64,000 bases of DNA from Priestia megaterium (GTDB lineage: Bacteria; Bacillota; Bacilli; Bacillales; Bacillaceae_H), in assembly GCF_023824195.1 (NCBI RefSeq), contig NZ_CP085442.1, positions 2,084,001 through 2,148,000 of the forward strand, written 5' to 3'. Below, in pieces: positions 33,507 through 42,346 of this stretch. Each line of letters starts with the position of its first letter. The stretch's first letter is position 1. A program made the translations under genes and the position numbers. Below the pieces are notes generated by a model that was not told the DNA's origin, made no database searches, and worked only from the letters and a program-made list of their open reading frames with translations.

Positions 33507-34610
33507 ATGTCTTTTTTACTGGTTGCTCTTGTCTTGACAGGTACGCTTGTCATCACTATCCCTACATTTAAACGTGTAAAAATAGTAAGAAACAATATGT
33601 CATGTTTGTCCATTATTATTCCAGCTAGAAATGAAGAAAGAAACCTTACCTTTTTATTGCAGTCACTCCAGTTACGGAACGCTGACTTTGAAGTGATCGT
33701 TGTAGATGACAACTCAACAGATAACACTGAGAGGGTAGCCAAAGCATTTGGCGTAAAAGTAGTGCACCCGGGGGCACTTCCAGCTGGGTGGCTAGGAAAG
33801 TCATGGGCATGCTGGAATGGAGCAAGAGAAGCAAAAGGCTCGGTGCTTTTGTTTTTAGATGCTGATATTACAGTAGAGAAAGACGGAATTGAAAAAGTAT
33901 TTTTCTACTATCAACAGCAAGGGGGTGTGCTGTCGATTCATCCTTATCATCTTGTTAAGAGGCCTTATGAAATGTTTTCTGCTTTATTTCACTATGTTAC
34001 GTTTGCATCGATTGGCGCTTTTCACCCCTTTAAAAATTGGAAAAGTCCTTCTCTCGGTTTCGGGCAGTGCTTGCTTTGCAGCGCAGCCTCCTACTTTCAA
34101 AGCGGAGGCCACGAAGGGATAAAAAAAGAAGTGGTTGAAAATATGGCGCTGGTTGAGAAAATGAACAAACAAGGTGAATTTATTACGTGTATGAGTGGAC
34201 AGGGAGCTCTTTCCATGCGCATGTATCCAAATGGTATGAAAAGTCTTATAAGAGGTTGGAGTAAAAGTTTTGCTTCAGGTGCGGGGAAAACGGAAGCCAT
34301 TTATTTATTTCTAGTAAGTTTGTGGCTTACTAGCATGATTAATTATGTCCTTTTTTTACCTACTCTATGGAATCAACATGCAGGCTTGGCAATTAGCAGT
34401 TATGTTTGCTATGTAAGTCTCTTATTTAATAGCTTAAGAAAAATAGGTTCGTTTACTTTTTTTTCTTTGTGCTTATTTCCTATTCATGTGCTGTTTTTTC
34501 TGGGTCTATTCGTATGGTCTTTCATCCAAACAGCGGTGAGAAAGCAAGTTAAATGGAAAGAACGCAGCATATCTATAGAAGAAGAAAAAAAGAAGAAAGT
34601 GATAAAATGA
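33507..34610 (+). CDS. crtQ: CrtQ-type glycosyltransferase of C30 carotenoid synthesis
   Basis: 367 residues. N-terminal membrane segment (2-20), a GT-A family 2 domain (LSIIIPARNEERNL, VIVVDDNST, LLFLDADITV as the metal site) and two to three C-terminal membrane segments (about 265-345). The sequence from GALPAGWLGKSWACWNGA is typical of CrtQ, which glucosylates diaponeurosporenoic acid. ATG follows AAAGGAGAAAGGG, inside a longer open frame that I reject. The stop overlaps crtO. Confidence 0.82.
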   Translation: MSFLLVALVLTGTLVITIPTFKRVKIVRNNMSCLSIIIPARNEERNLTFLLQSLQLRNADFEVIVVDDNSTDNTERVAKAFGVKVVHPGALPAGWLGKSWACWNGAREAKGSVLLFLDADITVEKDGIEKVFFYYQQQGGVLSIHPYHLVKRPYEMFSALFHYVTFASIGAFHPFKNWKSPSLGFGQCLLCSAASYFQSGGHEGIKKEVVENMALVEKMNKQGEFITCMSGQGALSMRMYPNGMKSLIRGWSKSFASGAGKTEAIYLFLVSLWLTSMINYVLFLPTLWNQHAGLAISSYVCYVSLLFNSLRKIGSFTFFSLCLFPIHVLFFLGLFVWSFIQTAVRKQVKWKERSISIEEEKKKKVIK

Positions 34611-35071
34611 CAGGTGCTCAGCTCTTAATTAATATCATGGCATGGTTTGTGATTCACATGTTCATCGCCTACAGATGCACAAAAGTTTCTGCCTTTTACT
34701 TAAAAAAGGACCTTGCCCTGTTTAAGATTCAAAGCTGGGAAACAGTTGGGATATATAAAAAATTCGGGGTACACCGATGGAAAACGTGGCTTCCTGATGC
34801 AGGAAAGCTATTTAAACGAGGATTTTATAAAAAGAAATGGGAGAGTAGAACGAAGGAATATGCACAGCTTTTTTTAATTGAAACAAATCGAGCAGAGTTA
34901 ACTCACTGGATCAGCATACTTCCTTCTATTCTTTTTTTTATATGGAACTCTCCTTCTATAGGTGTTTGCATGGTTATTTATGCCATTATTGCAAACGTAC
35001 CGTTTATTTTGGTTCAACGATATAATCGAATACGGATTCATCAAGTCGTTTTAAAACTCAAACGAAATTAA
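34607..35071 (+). CDS. crtO: CrtO-type glycosyl-diaponeurosporenoate acyltransferase
   Basis: 154 residues, mainly two or three membrane segments at the N- and C-ends around KKFGVHRWKTWLPDAGKLFKRGF in parts, a conserved core of CrtO. It esterifies the sugar of the carotenoid glycoside with a fatty acid, as in staphyloxanthin synthesis. ATG overlaps the crtQ stop (ATGA); codons upstream of 34607 belong to an accidental frame over the end of crtQ. Confidence 0.8.
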   Translation: MTGAQLLINIMAWFVIHMFIAYRCTKVSAFYLKKDLALFKIQSWETVGIYKKFGVHRWKTWLPDAGKLFKRGFYKKKWESRTKEYAQLFLIETNRAELTHWISILPSILFFIWNSPSIGVCMVIYAIIANVPFILVQRYNRIRIHQVVLKLKRN

Positions 35072-35520
35072 TTAACGTGCCTTTGGCTCCGAGTAGGGGC
35101 CTCGGTTTTTATTTTTTTCTCCTTATTCGAAGACAATAACTTCTTGGATAAAAGAAAAAAAGAAGCAAAGGCGATATAAATACTAAAAAAGACTAAAAAC
35201 CCCCATAAACCTGCTATGGCATCATCAAATTCCATATTGCCTCGAGTGGTAATTCCTTGCTGAATTTCAATGGCAAAAACTAAGACAAGCATAACGGTAA
35301 GGGTATAGATAAAAGAAATAGCTGTAATACTAAATTTCCATTTTGACAATAATTTAAAGATCATATAAACGCTTAAAAACGTGAGCAGTCCAATAATGCC
35401 AATAATCCAGAAGTGAAGTTCTTTATCTGAAAGAGAAAATCCTAGTAAATAAAAAATATAAATTAATCCGTCGTGCAATACATTAATAATATTTGTAATG
35501 AAAACAATACATTCTTTCAT
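35068..35520 (-). CDS. Hypothetical membrane protein, four segments
   Basis: 150 residues with hydrophobic segments near 6-26, 36-56, 66-86 and 105-126 and a basic C-terminal tail (KKIKTEAPTRSQRH). No family recognised. The ATG at 35520 follows AAAGGAGAAAA; an in-frame ATG 19 codons further upstream has no ribosome site. Its 3' end overlaps the last bases of crtO on the opposite strand. Confidence 0.65.
   Translation of the reverse strand: MKECIVFITNIINVLHDGLIYIFYLLGFSLSDKELHFWIIGIIGLLTFLSVYMIFKLLSKWKFSITAISFIYTLTVMLVLVFAIEIQQGITTRGNMEFDDAIAGLWGFLVFFSIYIAFASFFLLSKKLLSSNKEKKIKTEAPTRSQRHVN
35085..35112 (+). terminator. Probable terminator of crtQ-crtO
   Basis: CCGAG / CTCGG stem followed by TTTTTATTTTTTT, 14 bases after the crtO stop and inside the tail of the opposing gene. 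Confidence 0.5.
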
Positions 35521-36051
35521 TTTTTCTCCTTTATAAAAATGTAAGACGTTTAAACTTCTAGGTATACAAGCATGCATAGCCCGTACTCATTCCAATTTTA
35601 TATAAAAAATGCACTTTCTAGATCAGACGTTAAAGAGATCTGAAATTTCAAATAATATTTATAATTTATATTATAAACAAAAAGGTAAAAAAATAAAAAT
35701 TTTCGATGCAAACTGACACATTTTTTTCATAATTAAAGAAAGAAATAACTCAAAATATGTGGTTTACTGTAGAAAGAAAAAAAATAAGAGGTATTGATAT
35801 AACAAATATTCACAAGTGCTTTTATGCATTCTCTTGTAAAGTAGAAGGAAAACTAAGGCAAGTGTTAAATTTATATGTATAGTGGACAAAATAAAAAATA
35901 AATATAAAATAGTGAAACCTAAAAAGAAGCTGTCCGTATTAAAGAGTGAGAAGAAAAAAGCGCAGGATACATTTGTGTTTGAAAGCCGATAGAGCTGGGA
36001 ATAAGAAAGTAGTTATTTTCTCACGTTTGGTGAAAATTATACGTAGCGGTG
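35521..36051. other. 530-base AT-rich intergenic region
   Basis: Contains no frame with a ribosome site and no hairpin terminator. It has long A/T runs, and the section from about 35660 to 35930 is very A-rich. It separates the carotenoid genes from ltaS. I see nothing specific in it. Confidence 0.5.
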
Positions 36052-36079
36052 TTGACAATTTTTTTAAAAGAGTTAAAAT
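36052..36079 (+). promoter_or_regulatory. Strong sigma-A promoter of ltaS
   Basis: Perfect TTGACA (36052-36057), 16-base spacer, TAAAAT (36074-36079). It gives a leader of about 105 bases. Confidence 0.75.
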
Positions 36080-36096
36080 GTGAAAGAACAGATTAG

Positions 36097-36131
36097 CTCT
36101 CTTACATTTTTTGTAAGAGAGATTTCTTTTT
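36097..36131 (+). promoter_or_regulatory. Attenuator-like stem-loop in the ltaS leader
   Basis: CTCTCTTAC (36097-36105) pairs perfectly with GTAAGAGAG (36113-36121) and is followed by ATTTCTTTTT. It lies between the promoter and the ribosome site, so it could terminate a fraction of transcripts or protect the 5' end. Confidence 0.55.
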
Positions 36132-36188
36132 ACATTTACTATAAAAATAAAAGTGAGCTTAAATTTCAATAGAGACAGAGGTGGGAAT

Positions 36189-38126
36189 ATGAAACAGCTC
36201 ATGACAAACGGTAAAAATATTTTTTCGAAACAGCTGCCGTTATTTCTAATTGCAGTTTTGTTGTTTTGGATTAAAACGTATACCGTTTATCGTATCGAAT
36301 TTAACTTAGGGCTAGATAATTTTATGCAAAAGTTCTTACTTTTCATAAACCCAATTGGTTCGGCAATTTTCTTTTTTGCCATTGCATTACTATTTAAAGG
36401 GCGCGGAAAAGTACGAGCATTGCTTGGAATGAATTTTTTACTTTCATTCATCCTGTACGCAAATGTAGTATACTATCGCTTCTTTAATGATTTTATTACT
36501 GTTCCTGTATTGACTCAGTCAAACAACTTTGGTCAATTAGGCGGCAGTGCCATGGCTTTAATTAGCCCAACTGATATTTTATACTTCACAGATTTCTTTA
36601 TTCTTTTAGTTTTAGTACTATGGAAAAAAGTTGACTTACCAGCAACAATTAGTCGACGTACTGTGACAGGTGTATTTTTATCAGGGATTTTATTCTTAAG
36701 TGCCAACATCGCACTAGCGGAAATGGATCGTCCTCAACTATTAACGAGAACATTTGACCGCAACTATTTAGTAAAATATTTAGGAACGTATAACTATACG
36801 ATCTATGACATCATCCAGAGCTCGAAATCTTCAGCACAGCGCGCGCTAGCAGATAGCAGTGATGTGGCTGAGGTAGAGAACTATGCAAAAGCAACATATG
36901 CTGAGCCGAACAAAGAATATTTCGGTCAAGCAAAAGGCAAAAACGTTATCTATATTTCATTAGAGTCACTTCAGTCATTTATGATTGGTTATAAGTTAAA
37001 TGGTGAAGAAGTAACGCCATTCTTAAATTCACTATTAAAAGATCAGAACACAATGTATTTCGATAACTTCTTCCATCAAACAGGGCAAGGTAAAACGTCA
37101 GATGCTGAATTCATGATGGAGAACTCATTATTCGGCTTACCTCAAGGTTCTGTATTTACAACAAAAGCAAATAACACCTATCAGTCGCTATCTGGTATTC
37201 TAGATCAGCAAGGCTATACAACATCTGTGTTCCACGGAAATGGAAAATCGTTCTGGAACCGTGATGAAATGTATAAATCAATGGGTGTAGAAAAATTCTT
37301 TGATTCAGCTTATTACAATATGTCAGAAGAAGATACGCTGAACTATGGTTTAAAAGATAAACCATTCTTTAAAGAATCAATGCCGTACCTAAAAGGCTTA
37401 AAGCAGCCATTTAGCGCGAAGTTCATTACGTTATCAAACCACTTCCCTTATCCGCTAGATAAGGAAGACCAAACGATTGGACCTCACAATACGGGAGATA
37501 AGTCAGTTGACCAATACTTCCAAACGGCTCGTTATTTAGATGAATCAATCAAGCAATTCTTTGAGGACTTACAGGCCTCTGGTTTAGCAGACAATACGAT
37601 GGTCGTGATGTACGGTGACCACTACGGTATTTCTGAAAACCATAAGCGTGCAATGGGCGAAGTAATGGGTAAAAACATCAATGATTTTGAACAAGCTCAG
37701 CTGCAGCGCGTACCATTATTTATTACTTCACCAGGCCTTAAAGGCGGCGTAAATCATACGTATGGTGGAGATGTAGATGTTCGTCCAACAGTGATGCATT
37801 TATTAGGTCTTGATACAAAAGACTATATTGACTTTGGTACAGACTTATTATCAAAAGAACATCAGCAAGTTGTACCTTTCCGTAACGGTGACTTTGTTAC
37901 ACCGAAGGTAACAAAAGTTGATCAGAAAGTGTATGACAATGCAACGGGCAAGCAGCTTTCGGATAAGGAAGCGAAACAGTATGATAAGTATGATGAACTA
38001 GTTAAGAAAAAGCTAGAACTATCAGATAAACTTGTTTACGGAGATTTACTCCGCTTTCATACACCAGAAGGGTTCAAACCAATTGAACGCTCGAAGTATG
38101 ATTACAACAAGCGCGAAGATCAATAA
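36189..38126 (+). CDS. ltaS: Polyglycerolphosphate lipoteichoic acid synthase LtaS
   Basis: 645 residues. Five N-terminal membrane helices (about 15-185) and an extracellular sulfatase-like domain from about 240. The catalytic threonine is Thr303 in GQGKTSDAEF. Other metal and lipid-site motifs are ISLESLQSF, FHGNGKSFWNRDEMY, and YGDHYGIS, as in B. subtilis LtaS (YflE). It polymerises glycerol phosphate from phosphatidylglycerol on the outer face of the membrane. ATG follows AGAGGTGGG; 12 extra upstream codons in frame are not needed. Bacillus has paralogues, so the exact orthologue is not certain. Confidence 0.93.
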   Translation: MKQLMTNGKNIFSKQLPLFLIAVLLFWIKTYTVYRIEFNLGLDNFMQKFLLFINPIGSAIFFFAIALLFKGRGKVRALLGMNFLLSFILYANVVYYRFFNDFITVPVLTQSNNFGQLGGSAMALISPTDILYFTDFFILLVLVLWKKVDLPATISRRTVTGVFLSGILFLSANIALAEMDRPQLLTRTFDRNYLVKYLGTYNYTIYDIIQSSKSSAQRALADSSDVAEVENYAKATYAEPNKEYFGQAKGKNVIYISLESLQSFMIGYKLNGEEVTPFLNSLLKDQNTMYFDNFFHQTGQGKTSDAEFMMENSLFGLPQGSVFTTKANNTYQSLSGILDQQGYTTSVFHGNGKSFWNRDEMYKSMGVEKFFDSAYYNMSEEDTLNYGLKDKPFFKESMPYLKGLKQPFSAKFITLSNHFPYPLDKEDQTIGPHNTGDKSVDQYFQTARYLDESIKQFFEDLQASGLADNTMVVMYGDHYGISENHKRAMGEVMGKNINDFEQAQLQRVPLFITSPGLKGGVNHTYGGDVDVRPTVMHLLGLDTKDYIDFGTDLLSKEHQQVVPFRNGDFVTPKVTKVDQKVYDNATGKQLSDKEAKQYDKYDELVKKKLELSDKLVYGDLLRFHTPEGFKPIERSKYDYNKREDQ

Positions 38127-38163
38127 AAAACAGGCAGCTTTTAATAGCTGCCTGTTTTTTTGT
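38124..38163 (+). terminator. Terminator after ltaS
   Basis: AAAAAACAGGCAGCT / AGCTGCCTGTTTTTT perfect stem. Confidence 0.92.
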
Positions 38164-38292
38164 TTTGTGAAACCTTTGAAGGTTTTATCCGTATATAAAT
38201 TATAACAGTAATCGTTTTAAGAGACGGGAAGACAATGGTATAATATGTATACGTTTAAAAGTTCGGTCACATTTGAGATAGGAGTGAAAGCG

Positions 38293-38937
38293 ATGAAAGT
38301 CGTTCGAATCATAAAAAAGATTCTTGCCATTTGGGTAACAGGAGCAGTAGCCGTTCCGGTCAGCTATTTTGGATTTAGTACCACGATGATTCAATCCTTT
38401 GGCATTAGTATAGGAGTAATGGTCGTGATGAGCCTGTTTTTTATTATGAGCAGTGCTCGACGTCATTATCAAAATCCGTATAGAGAAGAAATTGCATACG
38501 TTCGTCATCAAGTAAAAGAGGCAAGAAAGCAATTAAGAACCATTGGAAGCTATCGTTTTAAAATTCGGTCTGTTCATATGTGGACAGAACTTTCTAAACT
38601 ATACAAAGTAGGCAAAATCATCATTGAAATGGTAGAAAAAGAGCCCGCACGATATAAAGATGTTCAGCCCTTTTTTACGAACTACTTGCAATCAACGGTT
38701 ACCGTCATTGAAAGGTATATGTTTTTATTATCAAAACCAACGAAAAGCATAGAAGTAAAAGAAAGTCTTCATGAAGCGGAAGATATGCTGCGCGGGTTAT
38801 CAGGGAAGTATGAGCATTTATTAACAAATGCTCTTTCACAAGATAAGCTGACATTAGATGTAGAGCTTAAGGTGCTAAAACAAGCATTTGAAGAGGAGCA
38901 GCCGTATATACCGACAGCTACTAATCGCACAAAGTAA
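38293..38937 (+). CDS. xpaC: XpaC family protein
   Basis: 214 residues. Two N-terminal membrane segments (about 10-28 and 34-52) and a long charged helical C-terminal part. The family is named for 5-bromo-4-chloroindolyl phosphate hydrolysis in B. subtilis, but a real enzymatic role is doubtful. It is paired with the YaaN/TelA gene 24 bases downstream, an arrangement conserved in Bacillus. ATG follows AGATAGGAG; a TATAAT lies at 38239-38244. Confidence 0.85.
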   Translation: MKVVRIIKKILAIWVTGAVAVPVSYFGFSTTMIQSFGISIGVMVVMSLFFIMSSARRHYQNPYREEIAYVRHQVKEARKQLRTIGSYRFKIRSVHMWTELSKLYKVGKIIIEMVEKEPARYKDVQPFFTNYLQSTVTVIERYMFLLSKPTKSIEVKESLHEAEDMLRGLSGKYEHLLTNALSQDKLTLDVELKVLKQAFEEEQPYIPTATNRTK

Positions 38938-38961
38938 CGTAAATGCAAAGGATGGGATTTT

Positions 38962-40107
38962 ATGATGAAAGAATATGATCAAAATCAATCGTTAGATGCG
39001 CTGCTTGATGATCCTTTTGCGTCGCCTACCCCGCAGGTACAATCGGACTCTCGCGCTGCAAAAAGAAACACATACGATGATTTGACACCGGAATATCAGG
39101 AAAAAGCACAGAAAATCGCAAATCAAATTGATTATAAAAATCAGCAGGCTATCTTACAGTACGGGGTAGCAGCTCAGTCAGAACTATCTCAGTTTTCTCA
39201 ATCTGTACTACAGCATGTTCAAACGAAAGATACGGGACCAGTAGGAGACGTTATAGGAGATTTGATGAGTAAGATTCGCCAAGTGAATCCCGATGATTTT
39301 TCTGCAAAGAAAAAAGGAGTCATCGGTCGATTGTTTTCAGGAGTCTCTAGGCCTATTCAAAATTTATTAACAAAATATCAAAGCATTAATGTTGAAATTG
39401 ATAAAATTGCAGATAAGTTAGAGCGCTCAAAACAAATGCTGTATCGAGACATTACAATGTTAGATAGCTTATATGATAAAAATAAACAGTTTTACGAGGC
39501 GCTTAACGTCTACATTGCAGCGGCAGAATACAAGTTAGTGGCGCTGCAGAATGAAACGCTGCCCCAGCTTCAGCAAACAGCATCTCAAAAAAATGACTAC
39601 CTGATGGCTCAGGAGGTCAATGATTTAAATCAATTTATCAATAGGCTAGAAAAACGAGTGCATGATTTAAAACTGAGCCGTCAAATTGCCATTCAAAGTG
39701 CACCGCAGATTCGATTAATTCAAGAAGTCAATCAGACCCTTGTTGAAAAAATTCAAAGCTCTATTTTAACAGCTATTCCACTTTGGAAAAATCAAGTAGT
39801 AATCGCAACCACTTTATTACGCCAAAAGAAAGCAATGGAAGCCCAAAAGCAAGTATCTAAGACAACAAACGACTTGCTTACTAAAAATTCAGAGCTGCTC
39901 AAGCAGAATACGATTGAAGTAGCTCGTGAAAACGAGGCGGGGATTGTCGATATCGAAACATTGAAAAAAACGCAGTCCGATTTGATTACCACGTTAGAAG
40001 AAGTACTAAAGATACAAGAAGAAGGACGTACGAAGCGTACCGAGGCAGAATCAGAGCTGTATCAAATGGAAAAAGATTTAAAAACTAAACTATTAGATAT
40101 GAAATAA
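38962..40107 (+). CDS. yaaN: Toxic-anion (tellurite) resistance family protein, YaaN/TelA
   Basis: 381 residues, soluble, nearly all helix and coiled coil. TelA-family parts include NPDDFSAKKKGVIGRLF, the KYQSINVEIDKIADKLE helix and LYDKNKQFYEALNVYIAA. Members have been linked to tellurite, nisin and cell-envelope stress tolerance, usually together with XpaC. AAAGGATGGG lies before two successive ATG codons (38962 and 38965); either may be used. Confidence 0.87.
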   Translation: MMKEYDQNQSLDALLDDPFASPTPQVQSDSRAAKRNTYDDLTPEYQEKAQKIANQIDYKNQQAILQYGVAAQSELSQFSQSVLQHVQTKDTGPVGDVIGDLMSKIRQVNPDDFSAKKKGVIGRLFSGVSRPIQNLLTKYQSINVEIDKIADKLERSKQMLYRDITMLDSLYDKNKQFYEALNVYIAAAEYKLVALQNETLPQLQQTASQKNDYLMAQEVNDLNQFINRLEKRVHDLKLSRQIAIQSAPQIRLIQEVNQTLVEKIQSSILTAIPLWKNQVVIATTLLRQKKAMEAQKQVSKTTNDLLTKNSELLKQNTIEVARENEAGIVDIETLKKTQSDLITTLEEVLKIQEEGRTKRTEAESELYQMEKDLKTKLLDMK

Positions 40108-40109
40108 AG

Positions 40110-40148
40110 AAAAAGTCGGTTTACACACTTTGTAAACCGACTTTTTCT
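40110..40148. terminator. Bidirectional terminator
   Basis: AAAAAGTCGGTTTACA / TGTAAACCGACTTTTT perfect stem between convergent genes. Confidence 0.92.
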
Positions 40149-40153
40149 CTGTT

Positions 40154-40729
40154 TTATGCATTTTGAAGCGTTCTCGCCATTTCTAAAAACGGAGTTAAAT
40201 CCCTTTTGGATTTAGGAGCAAAGATCGTTAACCGGAAAGTAGGGTGTTGATTTTGCTTTCGAACGAGAAAACCGTATGCGTTACTTTTATCATCTGATGC
40301 TTTGTACGCAGCTTCTATCTCTAAGTTATGGTGAATGAGGTGCGTATCAAGGGAAGTCACTTCCGAAAAGCCAGCTCTTAAAATTTTTTTTGTTTCTTTA
40401 TTGAGCTCCTCTACACTTTTATTTGAGGGAAACACTTCAATCCGCATCCACAAAGCATCGTTTTTTTTGTTGTAAATGACATCTTTTCGGGGCTCTTCTT
40501 CTGTAAACTCGTATCCTTCTAGTACGTAAAGAGTATAGTTTTGATTGGTGCTCCTTTTAAGATAACCCACATCTGTTCTGCTGCTTCCTTTGTAAGGATA
40601 GGTGAATTTTTGCTGTGGCAAGCGTTCTCTTGGAGTTTCTTCTTGTGTGTTGATAAGCTCTTCACGAAAAGCAGTTGAGCAGCCATTCATTAAACATATA
40701 AAGCAAACAAGAAATATCTTTTTTTTCAT
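40154..40729 (-). CDS. Lipoprotein, paralogue of the next gene
   Basis: 191 residues. Lipoprotein signal with LMNGC (Cys17), so anchored outside the membrane. The mature part shares features with the adjacent 169-residue protein: a lysine-led strand, WMRIEVFP, and HPTFRLTIFAPKS near the end. No known family. AAGGAAGCC precedes the ATG. The pair looks like a tandem duplication with divergence. Confidence 0.75.
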   Translation of the reverse strand: MKKKIFLVCFICLMNGCSTAFREELINTQEETPRERLPQQKFTYPYKGSSRTDVGYLKRSTNQNYTLYVLEGYEFTEEEPRKDVIYNKKNDALWMRIEVFPSNKSVEELNKETKKILRAGFSEVTSLDTHLIHHNLEIEAAYKASDDKSNAYGFLVRKQNQHPTFRLTIFAPKSKRDLTPFLEMARTLQNA

Positions 40730-40750
40730 AGCTGGCTTCCTTATCTATTT

Positions 40751-41260
40751 TCATTCATGCGTTTTTACTGAGTTAACAATTGAAATTAACTTTTTTTCAT
40801 CATCAGAATTTTTAGCCGTAACCATCGTGATTTTTAAAGCAGGGTGCCCCTTTGTTTCTCTTAGTACATATAGCTTTGCTGTTTCTTTTTTACTCCCGGA
40901 TCTAGATGCAAGCACAACGGGTTGAATAAATAGGGATGTAGAAGAAATCTTTAACGATTTTCCAAACTGGTCATCAAACAATTCTTTTGAACGATCTAGA
41001 TATGATTTGCTTGTACTTTCTTTCCCGGAAAGGACTTCAATTCGCATCCACGTATAGGGAGTCTTAGTTGAAAAAAGAATATCTTTTCCATCTTCTTCTT
41101 TTTGAAGCGTATATTCATTGGGCAATGAAAGAGAATATCCTTGTTCGCTTACGGTGAGCTGCTGATGTTTCTCATTGCTTTCACTGACTGCTTTAACAGA
41201 AGGCAGTATAACCATGGTTCCGCTTATCATTAACAGAAAAGCTAAATAAAATTTTCGCAT
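40751..41260 (-). CDS. Secreted protein, paralogue of the adjacent lipoprotein
   Basis: 169 residues. Cleavable signal peptide (MRKFYLAFLLMISGTMVILPSVKA), no lipobox. The mature part has TWMRIEVLSGK and HPALKITMVTAKN at the same relative positions as WMRIEVFP and HPTFRLTIFAPKS in the downstream gene. It ends 21 bases before that gene's start, so the two are probably co-transcribed. AGGAGA lies before the ATG. Function unknown. Confidence 0.75.
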   Translation of the reverse strand: MRKFYLAFLLMISGTMVILPSVKAVSESNEKHQQLTVSEQGYSLSLPNEYTLQKEEDGKDILFSTKTPYTWMRIEVLSGKESTSKSYLDRSKELFDDQFGKSLKISSTSLFIQPVVLASRSGSKKETAKLYVLRETKGHPALKITMVTAKNSDDEKKLISIVNSVKTHE

Positions 41261-41395
41261 GTATATATCTCCTATTCAAAACGCTAGACAGCGTGTAATT
41301 ACTATATAAAAATGTTTTCGCCATGTTAGAGTAGGTTTATTTTTGACTTTTTGGTAAAGCTAAAAACACAATCAATTAGTAATGGAGAGAAGACT

Positions 41396-41539
41396 ATGAA
41401 AAACCGTAAATCAACTTCTGCAGCTAATCGCCGTCAACAGCGCATGTGTTTGGGTGATGAACGATTATTTGCAGTTGGTATTAAAGCGTTTATTGACAAT
41501 ACGCATGAATCACACCTAGATAAAAAAGGAGGTCATTGA
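41396..41539 (+). CDS. Small basic protein of 47 residues coupled to a deacetylase gene
   Basis: It begins MKNRKSTSAANRRQQRM and ends SHLDKKGGH, with a cysteine in the middle (MCLGDERLF). GGAGAGAAG precedes the ATG, and the stop TGA is immediately followed by the GTG of the next gene, with the AAAGGAGG site of that gene lying inside this frame. Such tight coupling suggests a real gene. No known family. The upstream 15 codons of the same frame have no ribosome site. Confidence 0.6.
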   Translation: MKNRKSTSAANRRQQRMCLGDERLFAVGIKAFIDNTHESHLDKKGGH

Positions 41540-42307
41540 GTGAAATGGTGCTTGTCAATTATCATTATTGTTTCCATTAATTTCTATGGTATTCAGGCGG
41601 ATGCTGCAAAGAAGAGCAGATTTTATTATGAAAAAAAAGGAGATATCGTGTGGGAAGTTCCCATGAAAGATGAGAAGTTAATTGCGCTTACATTTGATGA
41701 TGGACCAGATCCTAAATATACGCCGACCATTTTAAATTTATTGCAAAAGTACGGTGCCAAAGCAACTTTTTTTGTAGTCGGCGATCGAATAACGTCTTTT
41801 CCCAAGCTTGCTCAAAGAGAAGTTCGTGAAGGTCATGAACTTGCTAATCATACATATAGCCATTTGAAAGTAAGGGACCAGAAAGTAGAGAGAATTGAAC
41901 AAGAAATTGAAAAAGCGGATGAACGTATACAAGCTATTACAGGAATAAAACCTTACCTGTTTCGTCCACCTACTGGCTATTATGACGATCGGGTAGTAAA
42001 AGCTGCTAAAAATCAGCAGTATACTATTATTCTTTGGTCTTGGCATCAAGATACATTTGATTGGAGAAATCCAGGCGTAGGTAAAATTGTAAGTCAAGTG
42101 CTTAACCATGCCAGGTCAGGAGATATTGTATTATTTCACGATACGGGAGGCGATCGAACTCAAACCATTGAAGCATTAAAACAAATTTTGCCGAAGTTAA
42201 AGGAAGAAGGGTATAAATTTGTGACCGTCTCGGAACTTTTAAAACATCACCCCAATTATAAATCTCTTTACTTGATGCAGCAGCAAAAACAGCACTCCGT
42301 TCAATAA
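41540..42307 (+). CDS. Secreted polysaccharide deacetylase (NodB family)
   Basis: 255 residues. Signal peptide of about 23 residues ending in ADA, then a full carbohydrate-esterase-4 domain: LTFDDGPDP, GHELANHTYSH (metal His pair), LFRPPTGYYDD, WSWHQDTFDW and IVLFHDTGG. It should deacetylate peptidoglycan or another cell-wall glycan. GTG start directly after the stop of the small upstream gene. It is more canonical than the deacetylase at 7.5 kb. Confidence 0.9.
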   Translation: MKWCLSIIIIVSINFYGIQADAAKKSRFYYEKKGDIVWEVPMKDEKLIALTFDDGPDPKYTPTILNLLQKYGAKATFFVVGDRITSFPKLAQREVREGHELANHTYSHLKVRDQKVERIEQEIEKADERIQAITGIKPYLFRPPTGYYDDRVVKAAKNQQYTIILWSWHQDTFDWRNPGVGKIVSQVLNHARSGDIVLFHDTGGDRTQTIEALKQILPKLKEEGYKFVTVSELLKHHPNYKSLYLMQQQKQHSVQ

Positions 42308-42323
42308 GCGGGTGCTGTTTTTC
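42286..42323 (+). terminator. Terminator after the deacetylase gene
   Basis: AAACAGCACTCC / GGGTGCTGTTT stem around the stop codon, then T-run. Confidence 0.7.
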
Positions 42324-42346
42324 TATGAAAAGCTTTCGCCATTTTC

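Noticed and set aside
31859..33742. 627-codon version of crtN
   Set aside because: The extra 124 codons are antisense to crtQ and precede a strong ribosome site and the FAD motif at the true start.
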